The notes under the pieces: generated by a model
The model's database searches: none
What the model was told of the DNA's origin: nothing
The model's input: the letters and a program-made list of their open reading frames with translations, nothing else
In this document: positions 11,501 through 23,317 of the stretch, one piece after another
Layout: the number at the start of each line of letters is the position of its first letter
Numbering within the stretch: the first letter of the stretch is position 1
Program-made: the position numbers and the translations under genes
NCBI GenBank assembly: GCA_000310025.1
Contig: FN649728.1
Span: 1,394,315-1,458,314 of the forward strand
DNA length: 64,000 nucleotides
Source: Ectocarpus siliculosus
Lineage: Eukaryota; Sar; Phaeophyceae; Ectocarpales; Ectocarpaceae
Direction: 5' to 3'

Positions 11501-14500
11501 TCAATGATCGTGGTGCGACGGTCCACAGGCGCTCAGCACCGACACAACCGCGACCATCGCCTCGCCACCGCCACCACAAAAAAAAAAAAGACGCGGAGAT
11601 AGCTAGCTCACCAGCAGCGTAGGGGTGACGAACGTCAGGCAAGGGTTCTCCATACCACCGTACGGGAAGGACGGAGGCAGGCAGAGCACGTCGTAGCGCC
11701 CCCACTCGTACGGGCCTGCCAAGCCTTCCGCCGCGGTCAGAAACTCTTCCGTCTGCGAGAAGTCGAACGCCGCCTTGTCCACCACTCCCGGCTCGGACCA
11801 GATGCAGCACCTGGCGAAGTGTTGGGAACGGCAACCAAGGCGGGACGGCGCCGCCAGAGGAGTTGGCGGTGACAGTGAAGCAGCCCATCCAAATGCCGGG
11901 CCATGAGCGTTATGGGAAGACCACACGTTTCTTTGGCGTGAGAGGACGGCCAGGGGCGGGCATCGTACTTTGCTTCCGGTCGGGTACAGCTGATGACACG
12001 AGGCAAATCGAGCATGTGTTCAACATGCGTCTGGCACCTAATACCTCGCACAAAGATCACGCCATCACTCCCGTCAGAATGGTTGTGGCATCTGCAAGAA
12101 AAACGAGCTGTGTTGGAAAATCCAGCAACCCGTAAACAGAACTGGACATGGCATCATCAAGGAATGACGCCAACTCAAGGCAACGGGATTAAAAGTACAC
12201 GCGCACAAGCCCCACCTCGGGCTGATCTCGCGGCTCTCGAGCTCTCCCACGGCGACGGCGATGAGGTACGAGGGCATAGGCACGCTCTGTTTCCACGAGA
12301 AAGTCCTCTTCCCGGGACCCGCTGCTTGGGGCTGGGCAGACTCGAGCGCGCTCATTAGGCACGTCGCCCACGCCGGGACTGTCACCTTCGCCTCGTACGT
12401 GATCTGATTTCCAGGGGGGGCGGGAGGGGGTCACTACTTGCCGTATGCACGTCGCTTGACCATTGGCCGGGTATTGCTTTCGACACGAATAGAGGAACAC
12501 CGTGGTTCCATGCTTTACGGTACGGGATAGAGAGACATCTAGTTCATCGCATTACTTTGGTGCTCATATTTTTGCATTACGGTTCGGCGTATTGCGACCA
12601 TCATCTTATTGTGGTCCACTCACGTGGGAGGGTTGTCGGGGCAACGACGGGGCAATTCGGCTATCACATTACAAGACCCTACTCGATCCAAGTCGTGACA
12701 AGGCGTGTGGCAATAAGGACTGCCACACACCAATTTCGTGAACCACCGGACCAGATTCACGACGGCAGAGAGCGGGGGTGCCGCAAAAGTTGAAGCTTCC
12801 CGGCCGGTACAAAGAGCGCAGAAAACCGAAACAGCAGTGGCCCCAACGTTGCTAGGTTTCTTCATCGCCCCGCTACGTTGCCTACATCCAGGGCACAATC
12901 TCGCGCGGAGAAGTTGGGCATGGGTGACACGACTCCGGGTCAAATAGGCACGACCAGTCGGTCACAATCCCCGGCCTTCCGACGGAAACAGTAAGCAGCC
13001 TCTTTAAAGCAGAGGGCGCATAGGTCGAAATTTCTATTGTTCCCGATGCTACACTTCTGGCATAGAAACGTCCCCTTAACCCCTCTCGCACACGATAAAA
13101 ACAGTTCGGGGCGGACCTTTTTTTTTTCCTTACTGAACTCCCCCCCCCCCCGCCCACCCTGCCAACATCTCAAAGCCTTTTCTTACCTTTACGGAGGGAC
13201 AGTCTTGGCACGGCAAGAGACTGCGAGAGTGGATAGCCTGTCCCTGGGTGAATAGATAGGGCCGCTTGCCGCCGTGGGTCTGCTCGGGCGGAAGCCATTG
13301 GATAGCGGTGCTGCGGGGGGAGGTGCAGAAGCTGATCTTGACCTGAAAAATAACAAAAACACGAAACGAAACAAGAGTCAACAAACGCGACGCCAACCAG
13401 TTGTCGGAGCGACCAGACGCGGAAACTATCTAGGAGGGGGGGAGGGCGTACTCTTATGTTTTGCATGCCTTAGCGGTTAACCATTGACCACGCGTCCTCG
13501 AGAGGACGGAGCATTGTTCCCACAGGACCGGTTACCGATGGCCAATCGTCCCTTCCTACTTTGCCAAAGGTGGCTCAAAAATGTCGTCCCTAGTCTGCCT
13601 ATCCTAACGATATCCCTCCCCGCCTTTTCAAACCACTTCCTACTCCCTAGTACAGCTACCGTCCTCTCCTCTCTATTCCATGCCTCAAACCATCTCCATG
13701 TACCTCCCTTGTATTTTTCCTAGCTCAGTCATGTACACTTCCCTCTCCTCTTCGTACAACTGACATTCCGCGACTACATGAACACGGTCTTCGCATTCGA
13801 AGCCGCAATCACATTTGAACTTGTCGTCTTCGTCGTCTACCGTCCTATGTCTTCGTCGAAGTTCTCGAAGGCCTACGTCCCCGGTCCTAATTTTGACCTT
13901 AAGCTTTGTCCCTGCATCCATTGGTCCATGTAGGTAATCCTTGAACCCTATTCCTTCTTTCAACATTCCGTACACATCTAGACCCTCCTTATCCTCGGTT
14001 TCTTTCCTTAGATTCTGTTCTTCTCTCTTGGCACAAGCAACAGATATCTTCTTCTTGAACCCCTGTAGACCCTCCGTTTCCAGCGTTTCATCTTCGTCGA
14101 TGTCGAACCCCTTCCATACGTCCTCTACAACCTTGACCCATTCCGTGGGTTGTCTACCCCTCTTTTTGTTTGCCCACTCCGCCTCCCATACTAATCTCGG
14201 CAACCTTTCCTCTCCCATCCCGCCCATGCGATACTGCCATGTCAGCTTCCTTGCGTCTCTCCCCGACCGTAGGGATTGGATTCCCAATTCTGCCCTGACG
14301 GCTGCATTACTTGTGCGCTTGGAGCATCCTGGGATGATTTTCGCTGCTTTCATCTGCGCCGCCTCGAGTTCTTTCACTACCCTCGTATTTCCTTCCCATA
14401 CTTCTCCGGCGTGCTCTAGCGGCGGTACGATTACGCCCTTCAAAACCGACAATTTGATGCGAGTATCGAGGTGCCGGTTCGCGAGTATTGGGTGCAGCTT

Positions 14501-16660
14501 CCCTGCTCGTGCTTTGCCCTTTCCCGCTACCTTGGGCATGTGTGCATTCCACGAGCAGTCTTTTGTCTACCACTTCCAACAGATCGTTGATGAACACCTG
14601 GAACAACGTTGGGGACAGCGTGCAACCTTGTGGGACCCCCTGCTCAATGTCGAAGAATTTAGACAGTTCTCCGTCTAGCATGACCGCGCTTTTCGTACAC
14701 TCTGTCATCTTCTTAAGCACTCTCCACATTTTCCCCTTGATCCCGTACTTGGACAATTTTTTCCACACCCCATTTCTCCATACGGTATCGTATGCCTTTT
14801 TCACGTCCAGGAAGAAGCAGTACGTCGGCTTTCCCGCCCTCTTTCTACCTTGGATGATTCTCCCTACCGTGAATGCGTGGTCTACGCACCCCCTCTTCTG
14901 TCGGAAACCTGCCTGGCCCTCACTAATGCGACGTTCCTTCTCCAATACTCCCACTATCCTATCCTTCAGCAGCTTACGGAACACTTTTCCTACTGTGTTC
15001 AACAGTGTGATTCCCCTGTAGTTTCCTGGGCCAGTCTTGTCTCCTTTCTTAAACAAGTCCATAACCACTCCTTCCCTCCATCTACTTGGCGCATACTCGT
15101 TTTTCCACACCCAGTTGTACACCAGTACCATCAGCTGGATCATCCCCTTCCCCCCAAACTTCATGAACTCGTTGACTATCCCATCCGCCCCTGCTGCTTT
15201 GTGGCACTGCAGCTTGTTCACACACGCCAGGAGGGGGGGGGCGCGCTTTTGCGAAACGATGTTGTGGAATGTGGTCCTTCGTCTAACACCAGCCGCAGCT
15301 ACTGCTCCGGTTGGAGTCATGCTGTGCTCGACCACGGTCATGACGCTTCTCCAGACAACCATAGAGCTATTCTTGGAGATAAAAGCGGATACCTGTTGGT
15401 GGTCGGGTTGTCATACGCCTTAGAAAACCTCATATTGGGCGGCGTAGGCGCACGCAGGAGGGGACGATTTCATCAAGTACCTCGGTGCAGAAATTGCCAT
15501 GTGCCGCGAAGGCTATGCCGTGCTATGTAGAGACAAAAGACGCACACAAACACACATTTTACTTTCGAGAACGGCAATCCCCAATGTCGCTCACCACGGC
15601 CATCTTGTGGCACAATCTACAATCTACCGAAGTTGCACCAGTTTACAGGAAACATGTCTGTCTTGATGCACAGAATGTCCCACAAAATCACAACACCCAC
15701 AACGCACACTAACGCATGCACCCGGTTGTTGCCGCAAAGCGACCGCAATTAACACGAACACACGCCCAAACCGTAACGTTGCGTGACAACCTGCGGAAAA
15801 CACACACACACCTGCAAAAGTTGTCCTTTGGTGTACGGCGGCGCACCCGACTCCGCTCCCGGCAGGCGGATGTCCAAGGCGGACCCGTAAATGCTGTGAC
15901 GCCGGTGCTGCACCCAGCGGGCGCGCTCGCCGTCCACTAGTACCGTCCCGACCGTGATTATGCTCGTGTCCAGGATGAAGGCCGTAGCGCCGTCCGCCTT
16001 CGTTGAGACAGGCGGGGAAGGAACAGGCGCACCAGCGGCATAAGATTACTACGTAATACGCCAGTTGCGGGTGCAAGCATGCTCGCCCTTGAGTTAACTG
16101 GTGTTGGGACCCCAAACGCTGGCTGTACGCTCAGTTTCATGGTGAGAATCTTGCATCAGGTGGACATATAGTGCTGAATGAGTACGCAACAGCATTACCA
16201 TGTCGGCAGATCGCGGTGGTTTCGGCTCGAGCGTCAACCGTAGACAGTCGTGAACGAACGCAAGCCAACACGAGCTTCTTGGGCGAGTAGAGTGGTAAGG
16301 CCCACGCCGGTCCAACCGACGTTCAGAACCGCAACCTGCGTGTAATATTTTCAGACGCTAGGGACATCCCACGCTTCATTGGGCATATGCCAGCCACTCT
16401 TAACTGTTTCAGGTTTTTCGTTGTGTGGTATACATGCCACTATAAGACATATTTACTGCTCTGTTCAAGTTCGAGAGGGTACGCCAATACTCTGTTCGAG
16501 TTCGAGAGGGGTATGCGACGCTCACCATGATCTCCACGGTGTATTCGACCGACCCCTGAATGACCTGGCCGTCGAAGTCCACATCCATCACCAAGGAGGC
16601 GTGCGTGGCGGCGGCCTCCTCCGGGTTGGACTGAGACGCCTTGTCACTGCAAGGAGCCAT
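5217..16660 (-). CDS. LTA4H: Leukotriene A4 hydrolase / M1 family aminopeptidase (15-exon model)
   Basis: Zinc metallopeptidase of family M1. The animal enzyme hydrolyses leukotriene A4 to B4 and also trims tri- and dipeptides, normally in the cytosol. Coding exons, in gene order: 16660-16526, 15997-15812, 13342-13187, 12403-12216, 11810-11612, 11257-11181, 10693-10627, 10164-10013, 9456-9352, 8783-8688, 8099-7934, 7006-6923, 6456-6328, 6057-5904, 5506-5217. All borders are GT/AG and all phases agree, giving about 727 residues (human 611). Visible motifs: GGMEN (about residues 273-277), zinc site HEISH (300-304) with the third ligand Glu in FWLNEG (323), PYEKGF with the catalytic Tyr (391), and carboxylate-binding GRMKF (581-585). 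The equivalent of human Asp375 is kept, but human Tyr378 is Phe. ATG 16660 fits the human N-terminus; an acceptor-like TTTTTTGCAG just upstream suggests a 5' UTR intron. The last exon adds a Ser/Ala-rich linker and a membrane span. Without that splice the protein ends at 5794. Confidence 0.93.
5794..5903 (-). other. LTA4H: Alternative read-through 3' end of LTA4H
   Basis: If the donor after the sequence ACTAG (exon end at 5904) is not used, the frame continues for 36 codons ([18 protein letters not shown]...) to a stop at 5794. That gives a soluble protein of about 667 residues with a Gly/Ser-rich tail. Transcripts could use either end; the sequence alone cannot decide. Confidence 0.5.
12940..13173 (-). 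CDS. Small cysteine-rich ORF in LTA4H intron 3, zinc-finger-like
   Basis: A 77-codon open frame on the same strand as LTA4H, inside the intron between coding exons 3 and 4. Residues 36-64 read FLCQKC, then [18 protein letters not shown]: a C-x2-C-x9-C-x2-C arrangement resembling one half of ZZ-type or related zinc fingers (DLC..C). It could be a stranded exon of another gene, an alternative exon, or chance. No start context or splice partner was convincing. Confidence 0.25.
   Translation of the reverse strand: MRCWQGGRGGGEFSKEKKKVRPELFLSCARGVKGTFLCQKCSIGNNRNFDLCALCFKEAAYCFRRKAGDCDRLVVPI
13432..15365 (-). mobile_element. 5'-truncated LINE (non-LTR retrotransposon) inside LTA4H intron 2
   Basis: Two open frames on the minus strand. 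The first (15362-14307) is a reverse transcriptase: [48 protein letters not shown] and [20 protein letters not shown] are the usual motif blocks. The block with the catalytic YADD is absent: sequence passes straight from the GVPQG block to the region after the palm, so there is an internal deletion and the copy is dead. The second frame (14539-13685) is the C-terminal part, ending in a Cys/His motif ([17 protein letters not shown]). The endonuclease is missing through 5' truncation. The 3' end, near 13432, matches the ends of the two relics at 49.8-51.5 kb. It lies in the same orientation as the host gene. Confidence 0.9.
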
Positions 16661-19600
16661 GTTCCACCTGCAAAAAACGCGGCCAATTGAAAGGGACGTG
16701 CGGCAACTATTATTTCGCTGCAACTGAAATTGGGCTGCTTCGCCCGCTGTTTCGAGTTCACCACGCCACCCACCCACTACAGCGGTGTCATCCGGAGCAG
16801 GGGTTGATGCGCACGACACCATCAGATACAAAAAAAGCTTTTAAACTTTCACAACATGACCCCACTACACAGCTGATGTGTTGCTGTCGGTAGATATGGC
16901 CGGGTGCTCGACTCCGTCGTGCGCGCTATTTGGTTTGCTATTGTGCGTACAGCTGTACGATCGAGGCCGCCGACGAAAACTAGTTGTCTGCAGCATCCTT
17001 CAAACGAGACCAATTTGCTCCTGCTTGAACAAGGATGACATTCTTGCAGAGCAACCGGCTATGAACTACAAGTGCAGCACGGGGATCATGTACTACACGG
17101 TGTGCTCGGCTCTGCCTTGTTGCTTGTGTGCCACGTTCCGCTGCCGCTCTACAGCAGCAGTCACTAGCTCTGACACCGAGCAACAAACACAGCGCATCGA
17201 GAGGAAGAGCAACAGCGCCTACGCGTGGATGAATCTTATACTCATCGCCGTGCACAATGCTGTCCTCCGATAGCAAAGGATGCGACAAATCTGGGTAGCA
17301 AGAGGGGGCTCAGTATGCTACAAAACATACAAATGTAGTCACACACCGAAGTCGGATCTATAGCCTTTTCGGCGAGGGTGTTTGCCATCAGCCATTATAG
17401 AGCGGGGCGGTGGTCGGCGGGTGTGAAAACCAGATGGACACCATCTCCTCTCGCGTGGACTTCTCACCCCCTCCTTGTCAGAACCTCAAAGCCAGGACTA
17501 ATCTCTTCGTCGAACCCTGCCTGTTGTAGCTCCCGCTACGCCTACAGTAGTAGCGGCATGACGGTGGAGCCTGCGCATGGTGTGCGTCCGTCTGGCGTCC
17601 GGATTCTCGCAGAGAACGGGCCGCTGTACACGCGACGGCAATGCTCAATCCTGCTGGAACCAAGCGGCAACAGAGTGGCTCACCGATATCTGCGGCCTCT
17701 TTCACCGGTCGAAGGTCTGCTGCTGTCTGCTGTCTCTTAGCTCCGGCTCTGTGGTAAAGGTCGTGGTGATGGGTGCTGGTGCGGCTGGTGCTGCGCTCTT
17801 GCGCTCTTGATGGGGGGGGTCGCACATGGTACGTACCTCCATGGGTACTTGCACGTTGGTTTTCATCGCTTCGGTGCCCCCACACGTCCCCAACTGTCCA
17901 ACTGTCCCCCTCCCCTCAAGGTGGATACCCACCAGCCACCCTGCCGCCGCGGCGGTAGTCTACAGTACGTACAGTAGTCTTCGCAGGTTTTTTGCATGCA
18001 TAGGGGCCGGTTACTTCATCTTGGACAACCCTCTGCAGCTGGCTGGGTAACGCTCAACAAACACCCATGCATACAGGCACAAGGAGCTCGCCAGCAAAAT
18101 AAGGCGGAGATGTGTTCAATGCAGAGTTCGAGCCAACCGGAGTCCGTCCAGCGAGCCGCTCCACACACGGAGCCACTGCACTGGGGCGGCCACGGGTCGT
18201 TGCGGTGGAGTTCTGCTTGCGAAAAGAAGGTGTGAGGCAGCCGAATATTTGGTGTCGTAAAACAATGTAATACATCGGGAGGACACAGAGGTGCGGAGGC
18301 CGCCGCCGACGATCGGCCCACTATGGGCGAGATCAGCGTTGATCCAGCGTTGATCCTACAGTAACACCGGCGCAATATACGCTAATGAGATGGTGAGAGA
18401 GAACCTCTGGGTCTTCTTGCCCGAGGCGCGGCGGAATCAAAGAACGTGGTCAGAGCGGCATGGTGTCAACGGCCGCCCGCATCTCACCACGAGCCGCCGG
18501 TACCTCCCTCTTTGGTGGAGCACCGGGCGAAGCAGACCGCGGCGGTGCCTCTGGACGACCATGTCCTTTTGCCCAACGCCCTCGCAGCCCCCACAGCCGT
18601 GATGTGTATGGCTTCCAGCAGCTGGGTTTCGCCCATCGCAAAACGGATAGAGGGGCAGGCTGTGTGCCCTTGTCGAGGAACAACAGTTTCGGAGGTCGCA
18701 CTCATGGCCCAATGAAAGAGAGTAGGTGGAAGCTCTCTTTCCGAACGACTGTGTAAAGGTTCGTGAAAGCTCAACAACATCTGCTCCATGTTGGAAAGTC
18801 AAAAGCCGACCACATGCGTTCAGCAGCAGATAAAGAGCGGGTGCAAAAATTAACTGGGACCAGAATCTCTCATGTGGCGGTACAGTAGGCGGCTCTCGCT
18901 GGGCTGGCGGAAGCCTCCCTTGTACTTGAAAGCGTGTGCACGTGTACCCGCCCCGCTCCCCGTTGCGAGGGTCCGGACTCAAATGTGGCAGGCACATGCA
19001 CGGTCGTGAGCCTTCAAGTGCGGGCGCTGAGAACTTTCTGAAGTAGTCCATTGGCGTTTGCACGAAGTAGTCGGCCGGAGTCACCACCGCGGTTGCTACG
19101 CCCGGTGCTCCACGAAAGACGCAACTACCTGGTGAGATGTGGGCGGCGCCGTTCCGAAGGCTTGATCCCGGAGCTCCAAGCGACAGCTGTGCGGTCTTAG
19201 GGTGGGGGCAGAACTTTGCTCATGTACCTTCTGAGTGCGTCGTGGCCAAACTGTGTGAACTGGGTGCGGAAGTCACCATCCGATGCTGTGCCAAGCTGCC
19301 GTTCAATTCGTGTTTTGGGGGGATTGTCGCGGTTGCGGGCTCTATCATCCTGGGTACTGGTATCGAGCGATCTGTTGAACCCGTCGCGTATGCCATGAAG
19401 AGAGTGATGGTGACTGTTTTGCGCGACATCACAATAGTCTGGAATTGGTACATGTACAAGGGGTCTGGGGGCTTCCGCCGCCCCGCTCATTAGATCGGAT
19501 CCAAGATACGTGATTCTTGATCAAATTGAAATTGGATTGTTTGCTAATGGACGCCGTCATGGTGGTGTGTCATCAATTGGTTGTAAAAGAACAAAAACGG

Positions 19601-19700
19601 CACGCACAAAATGGAATGAAGACACGGCAAATTCCGTAAATGGTGCAACATGCCGTGCAACATGCCGTAGCCATACGACACACTCTATGAAGCTGTCCAA
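16661..19700. other. Upstream flank of LTA4H, no gene assigned
   Basis: Presumed promoter side of LTA4H followed by several GC-rich open frames on both strands (16878-17273 plus, 17702-17932 minus, 18437-19087 minus, 18446-18715 plus, 19137-19493 plus). None has a recognisable domain, and the overlapping frames do not favour one strand. Some may be exons of an unknown gene. A duplicated short phrase (TTCGAGAGGGTACGCCAATACTCTG-type, near 16470-16510) lies just after coding exon 1. Confidence 0.4.
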
Positions 19701-19707
19701 GGCCCAA

Positions 19708-19832
19708 AGGCAATACTCAGTAAACGACATCGCAAAAGCTCACATACGTCACCTCACACAGGAACCACGGCAGTACTCGGTAAACGACACCGCAAAAGCT
19801 CACACACGACACCTGTCACAGAGGAACCACGC
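19708..19832. repeat. Two tandem copies of a ~60-bp unit
   Basis: Unit 1 (19708-19766) and unit 2 (19767-19832) share GGCARTACTCRGTAAACGAC, followed by CGCAAAAGCTCACA and ACCTCACAC. They differ by several substitutions and one short insertion. No coding sense is apparent. Confidence 0.85.
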
Positions 19833-20369
19833 CACAGAAGTGCCACACAAATCTTACATCCTGAACACACCACGCCACAGTATTAGTACTGGACACTTTA
19901 TGCCACAAAAATGACGACGCTGAATATACGCTGTGCCAAAAACAATCCGACTGCTGGCCGCGACAAGTGTGTCATCCTTTAGCTTCAATCCATGCCCCGT
20001 CAGTGTGTTGGTGGGGGTGGCGTGGTTGTGCTTGGACGGGCGTTCCTTTAGCTTCAATCCATCCCGTGCACAACGGGTCCATCGACGTCTCACATAGCGG
20101 AGCAGCTGACTGGCAGTATGTCAATTGTCGGAACTGAGAAGAAACCCCGCCCCTCGCCCGGAAAATTCGGAAGAGAAACGTTCCGAAGAGAAGAAGTGGA
20201 AATGAAAGGAACATGAGGCGCCAGAGACCCTCGACAGATGGTGCTGCGCCATGCGAGAGGGGAGAGACAGACTGATGGTGTATGATAGGGGAGACAGAGA
20301 CTGGCATAAATCGTGTGATGTGTGGATGGATTAGAGCAGCAGAGAGACGAGCGGCAAAATATTCCCGAT

Positions 20370-21712
20370 TGAAGGCTGTTTCTTATACACCTGAATCCCT
20401 AATCCAAAAAGCTTCACTTTCCAGGATTGGCCAAACTCCGGCTGGACAAAAGTCCGGCTGTTCTTACAGTGGACCGGATTTCTCAGGTGGATTATTGGGG
20501 GTGGGTGTAGATCGAACCCAGACGACAGAATCGGCGAGTTCGACCTGAGTTCTTGACGAAACACTCCCGTCAAGGGCTCCGAGCAATCCTACGCTGAAGG
20601 GTTTGCTATTGTGCACGCTGGCTTGCACGCTGGCTTGGGATGGTCGCTCGGCACGCGTGCATGCGCAAAGAAAAATATCACATCACACCAAGCGTGGAGA
20701 CGCCGAAACAGGCCAAACCGCCACGAGACAGCAAAAAGAGCCGCTTTTTGTCAGAGAGCGGAGGACACCGCAACTGATTTATCGCTCCCTAGACCACCGA
20801 TCGAAGCCAGACCCGTCAGGGCGTGCTCTCTGTTCCTTGCTCTCTGCCGGAGCAGATTTTCTCAGCAGCTCGTTGGTTCAATCATTCGAAATCGTCGTCT
20901 GCGTGCACACAAGCTGTCTTCTGAAATTGTTTCCAGGCCTTCAACACATCAGTCTATTCTCAAGTGAAGCAGGCCAGAAAAAAATCACAGTTCGAAAAAG
21001 CAACGGGCACTTCGCGCATGCTTCTCTCCGTCGATCGAGAGTACGCGCTGCCGAGCAAAGCTACCCCGGCAGAGAGAAAGGAACGGAGAGCACACCCTGA
21101 CCGGTCTGTCTTCGACCGGTGGCCTAGGGAGCGAGAAATCAATTGCGGTGTCCTCCCAATGGGCGTGTTGCGACCGCAGGGGCACAATTGCAAGTTTTGT
21201 TTATCTCACCTCCCGACGGGCGCGTGGCTATCCAGTAGAGGCTGTTGGTCTTGGAGTTGCCAGAAATCAGTTGCGGTGTCCTCCCCTCTCTGACAAAAAG
21301 GGGCTATTTTTCCGTCTCGTGGCGGTTTGGCCTCTTTCGGCGTCTCCATGCTTGGTGTGATGCGATGTATTTTTTTACGCCCGCGTACCGAGTGACCATC
21401 AACAGCCAGCGTGCAGAATAGGAAGACCTTCCATGTAGGGTTGCTCAGAGCCCTTGACGGGAGCGATACGTCAAGAACTCGGGTGCCACTCTCCGATGAT
21501 GTCGTCCGGGTTCGGCAGTGGTGAACTTTTCGGGATAAGAAGTCCGGCTCGGCACCATCCTGATTTCAGCCAAACTTTTCGGGTGAAGGCAACCCAGAAA
21601 GCTGAACCCGGATTTTGTCTACCCAAAAAGGTGAAGAGTCCGGATGATACTGCCCATCCTGAAAAGTGAAGCTTTTAAGAAAGGAATCCAGGTGTAAAAG
21701 AAGCAGCCTAAC
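20370..21712. repeat. 1.34-kb imperfect palindrome (foldback element)
   Basis: Left arm about 20370-20875 and right arm about 21035-21712 are inverted copies of each other. Matching landmarks include TACACCTGRATYCC and AAAAGCTTCACTTT (left 20390-20430, right 21660-21690), GAGTTCTTGACG (20549, 21470), CCCGTCAAGGGCT (20567, 21455), CACGCTGGCT (20617, 21410), GGCCAAACCGCCACGAGAC (20710, 21330) and GAGGACACCGCAA (20760, 21150 and 21275). The central loop is roughly 160 bases. The right arm holds an extra ~100-base block (21160-21262) bounded by a repeated GAAATCARTTGCGGTGTCC. I see no coding capacity. It could be a foldback transposon, a palindromic duplication, or a long hairpin-RNA source. Confidence 0.8.
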
Positions 21713-21822
21713 CCGTGCTGAACGAGACTGACAGGTATGTCAAAGTTCGGAACTGAAATGGAACTGAAAAGGACAGTAGAATGTTGTGGATGTTGAACGA
21801 CATAATGTACAGTGGAGATCGA

Positions 21823-21888
21823 CGTGCGAAAGCAGACTGGCGTGCGAAAGCAGACTGACGTAAGAGCGACATGCGAAAGCAGACTGGA
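21823..21888. repeat. Triplicated GCGAAAGCAGACTGG motif
   Basis: Three copies of GTGCGAAAGCAGACTGR, the first two adjacent and the third about 13 bases farther on. A GACTGRCAGTATGTCAA-like phrase occurs both at about 20107 and about 21728, flanking the palindrome in direct orientation. Confidence 0.75.
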
Positions 21889-23117
21889 TGTGTGGAGACT
21901 GGGTGTGTGACAACCGAGAGAGGAAGATGGAGGCCCCGTGTGAGAGGCGTGCCAAAGGGTGGAAACGTTCGGCGTAACAGCGATGCAGGCGGAAAAAGCG
22001 GTGAATTAAACGGGAAAAAGCGGAAAGGCGGGAGAATGAAGATTGGACAAATGCAGGCCTGTGAGCGCTCTAGAGAGGCCAAATGGAGGCCTTTCAGCGC
22101 CCGAGAGAAATTTCTGCTGGTCGGAGAGCGGAAAGTTAACTTGAAAAAAAGAATCTTGTACAGTACATGCGCGCTGTCCAAGACCTTGGCATTTTCTGTC
22201 AAGCCATATTTCTCATACTTCAAGTATGTGTTTCCCACAGGGGCAAGAACTCCCACGTTAACTGACCACGCACCAATGGGCACGCAATCGCGGCGAACGC
22301 TGCTGTCGAGAACTCAAGCAAGTACAAGCTATCGAAGTACCAAGGCCTGTTAAAGCCTGAATTGTTTTGAGTGACTGTGTTGGTCCTAGTCGTTTCGGTG
22401 TTCAAGGTGTACTTCGTGTGATGTCATCATCTCATTGTTGTTGCATCATGTTGCTATTGTTTCGTGCGTGTTGGATGTTTGGTCTATACAACAGTGCTAC
22501 TCTTCCATGTACGTGTGAGAGTTTGCCTTGCCCCGTTGCTTCCTTGCTTTTGGCGTAGTTCCATCCTCGCTGCCTCGGCAAGGTTTTGCTTAGGCATGAC
22601 CCAAAGCGAGGGGGGGGGTCTTTCTAGCGAGCAGGGCTACACTCCCGATACCTTCTAGCTACGGCGCACCCGCCGCGAGGCGTGCGTAGTGGTGGAGTTG
22701 GGTCGGCACTGGTGCGTCAGGTACAAAGGTGCAGATGCGCGGGCCTCGAGGCCGTCGGTGCAGGCAGCAATGCCCATCTCATCTTTGTGCGCGGAGGCAG
22801 ACGTCATCAGAAAGGTGGACGGGTACTATGTACACGGCCCTATGTTTGCTAGAGGGAGCTGTACTGTCTCAGTAACCTGGTTTTGCCATCAAATGAGGAG
22901 TGGACAGGTGGTGACGAGCTGACTGGGCTGGTTGACCCTTCGGCGCGAGAATTTTCAGACCAAGAACCCTAAGTGCAACGAGGGAGAAAGCGAGGAACCG
23001 ACTGGGAAGGACAGCAACGAGAGCGTGTACGAAGCGGAGCGGGTCGAGTTTGATCGTGCTAGGACGCTAGGACTGGCCACAGCGACAACGGAGAAGCGGC
23101 ACCGGAGCAGCGGCACC
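21889..23117. other. No gene recognised
   Basis: Short open frames only. The frame at 22932-23288 is acidic, then runs into the 17-bp minisatellite and shows no conserved domain. Confidence 0.4.
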
Positions 23118-23120
23118 GGA

Positions 23121-23188
23121 GTAGCAGCGGAACCGGAGCAGCAGCGGAACCGGAGCAGCAGCGGAACCGGAGCAGCAGCGGAACCGGA
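23121..23188. repeat. 17-bp minisatellite, four copies
   Basis: Four consecutive copies of G(C/T)AGCAGCGGAACCGGA. Because the unit is 17 bases, each copy shifts the reading frame. Confidence 0.9.
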
Positions 23189-23317
23189 GCAGCCGGACGG
23201 CATCGAACCGTGTCGCACGGACAAACATCTCTTGTGTTGTCAATTATTGTCCGTTTTTTTCCTGAATATAGGTGTTAGGTGTGTGTGATGACGTCACTGG
23301 TTTTGTAGAGAGACGCA

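Noticed and set aside
15440-15600. Plus-strand open stretch reading [20 protein letters not shown]
   Set aside because: Short, without a splice partner, and opposite to the LTA4H intron and its LINE; probably chance.
18437-19087. 216-codon minus ORF and overlapping plus ORFs
   Set aside because: All frames are open because the stretch is GC-rich. No domain, no consistent splice signals and no reason to prefer one frame.
22932-23288. Acidic plus ORF
   Set aside because: It runs through a 17-bp minisatellite that shifts frame each unit; no conserved protein segment.
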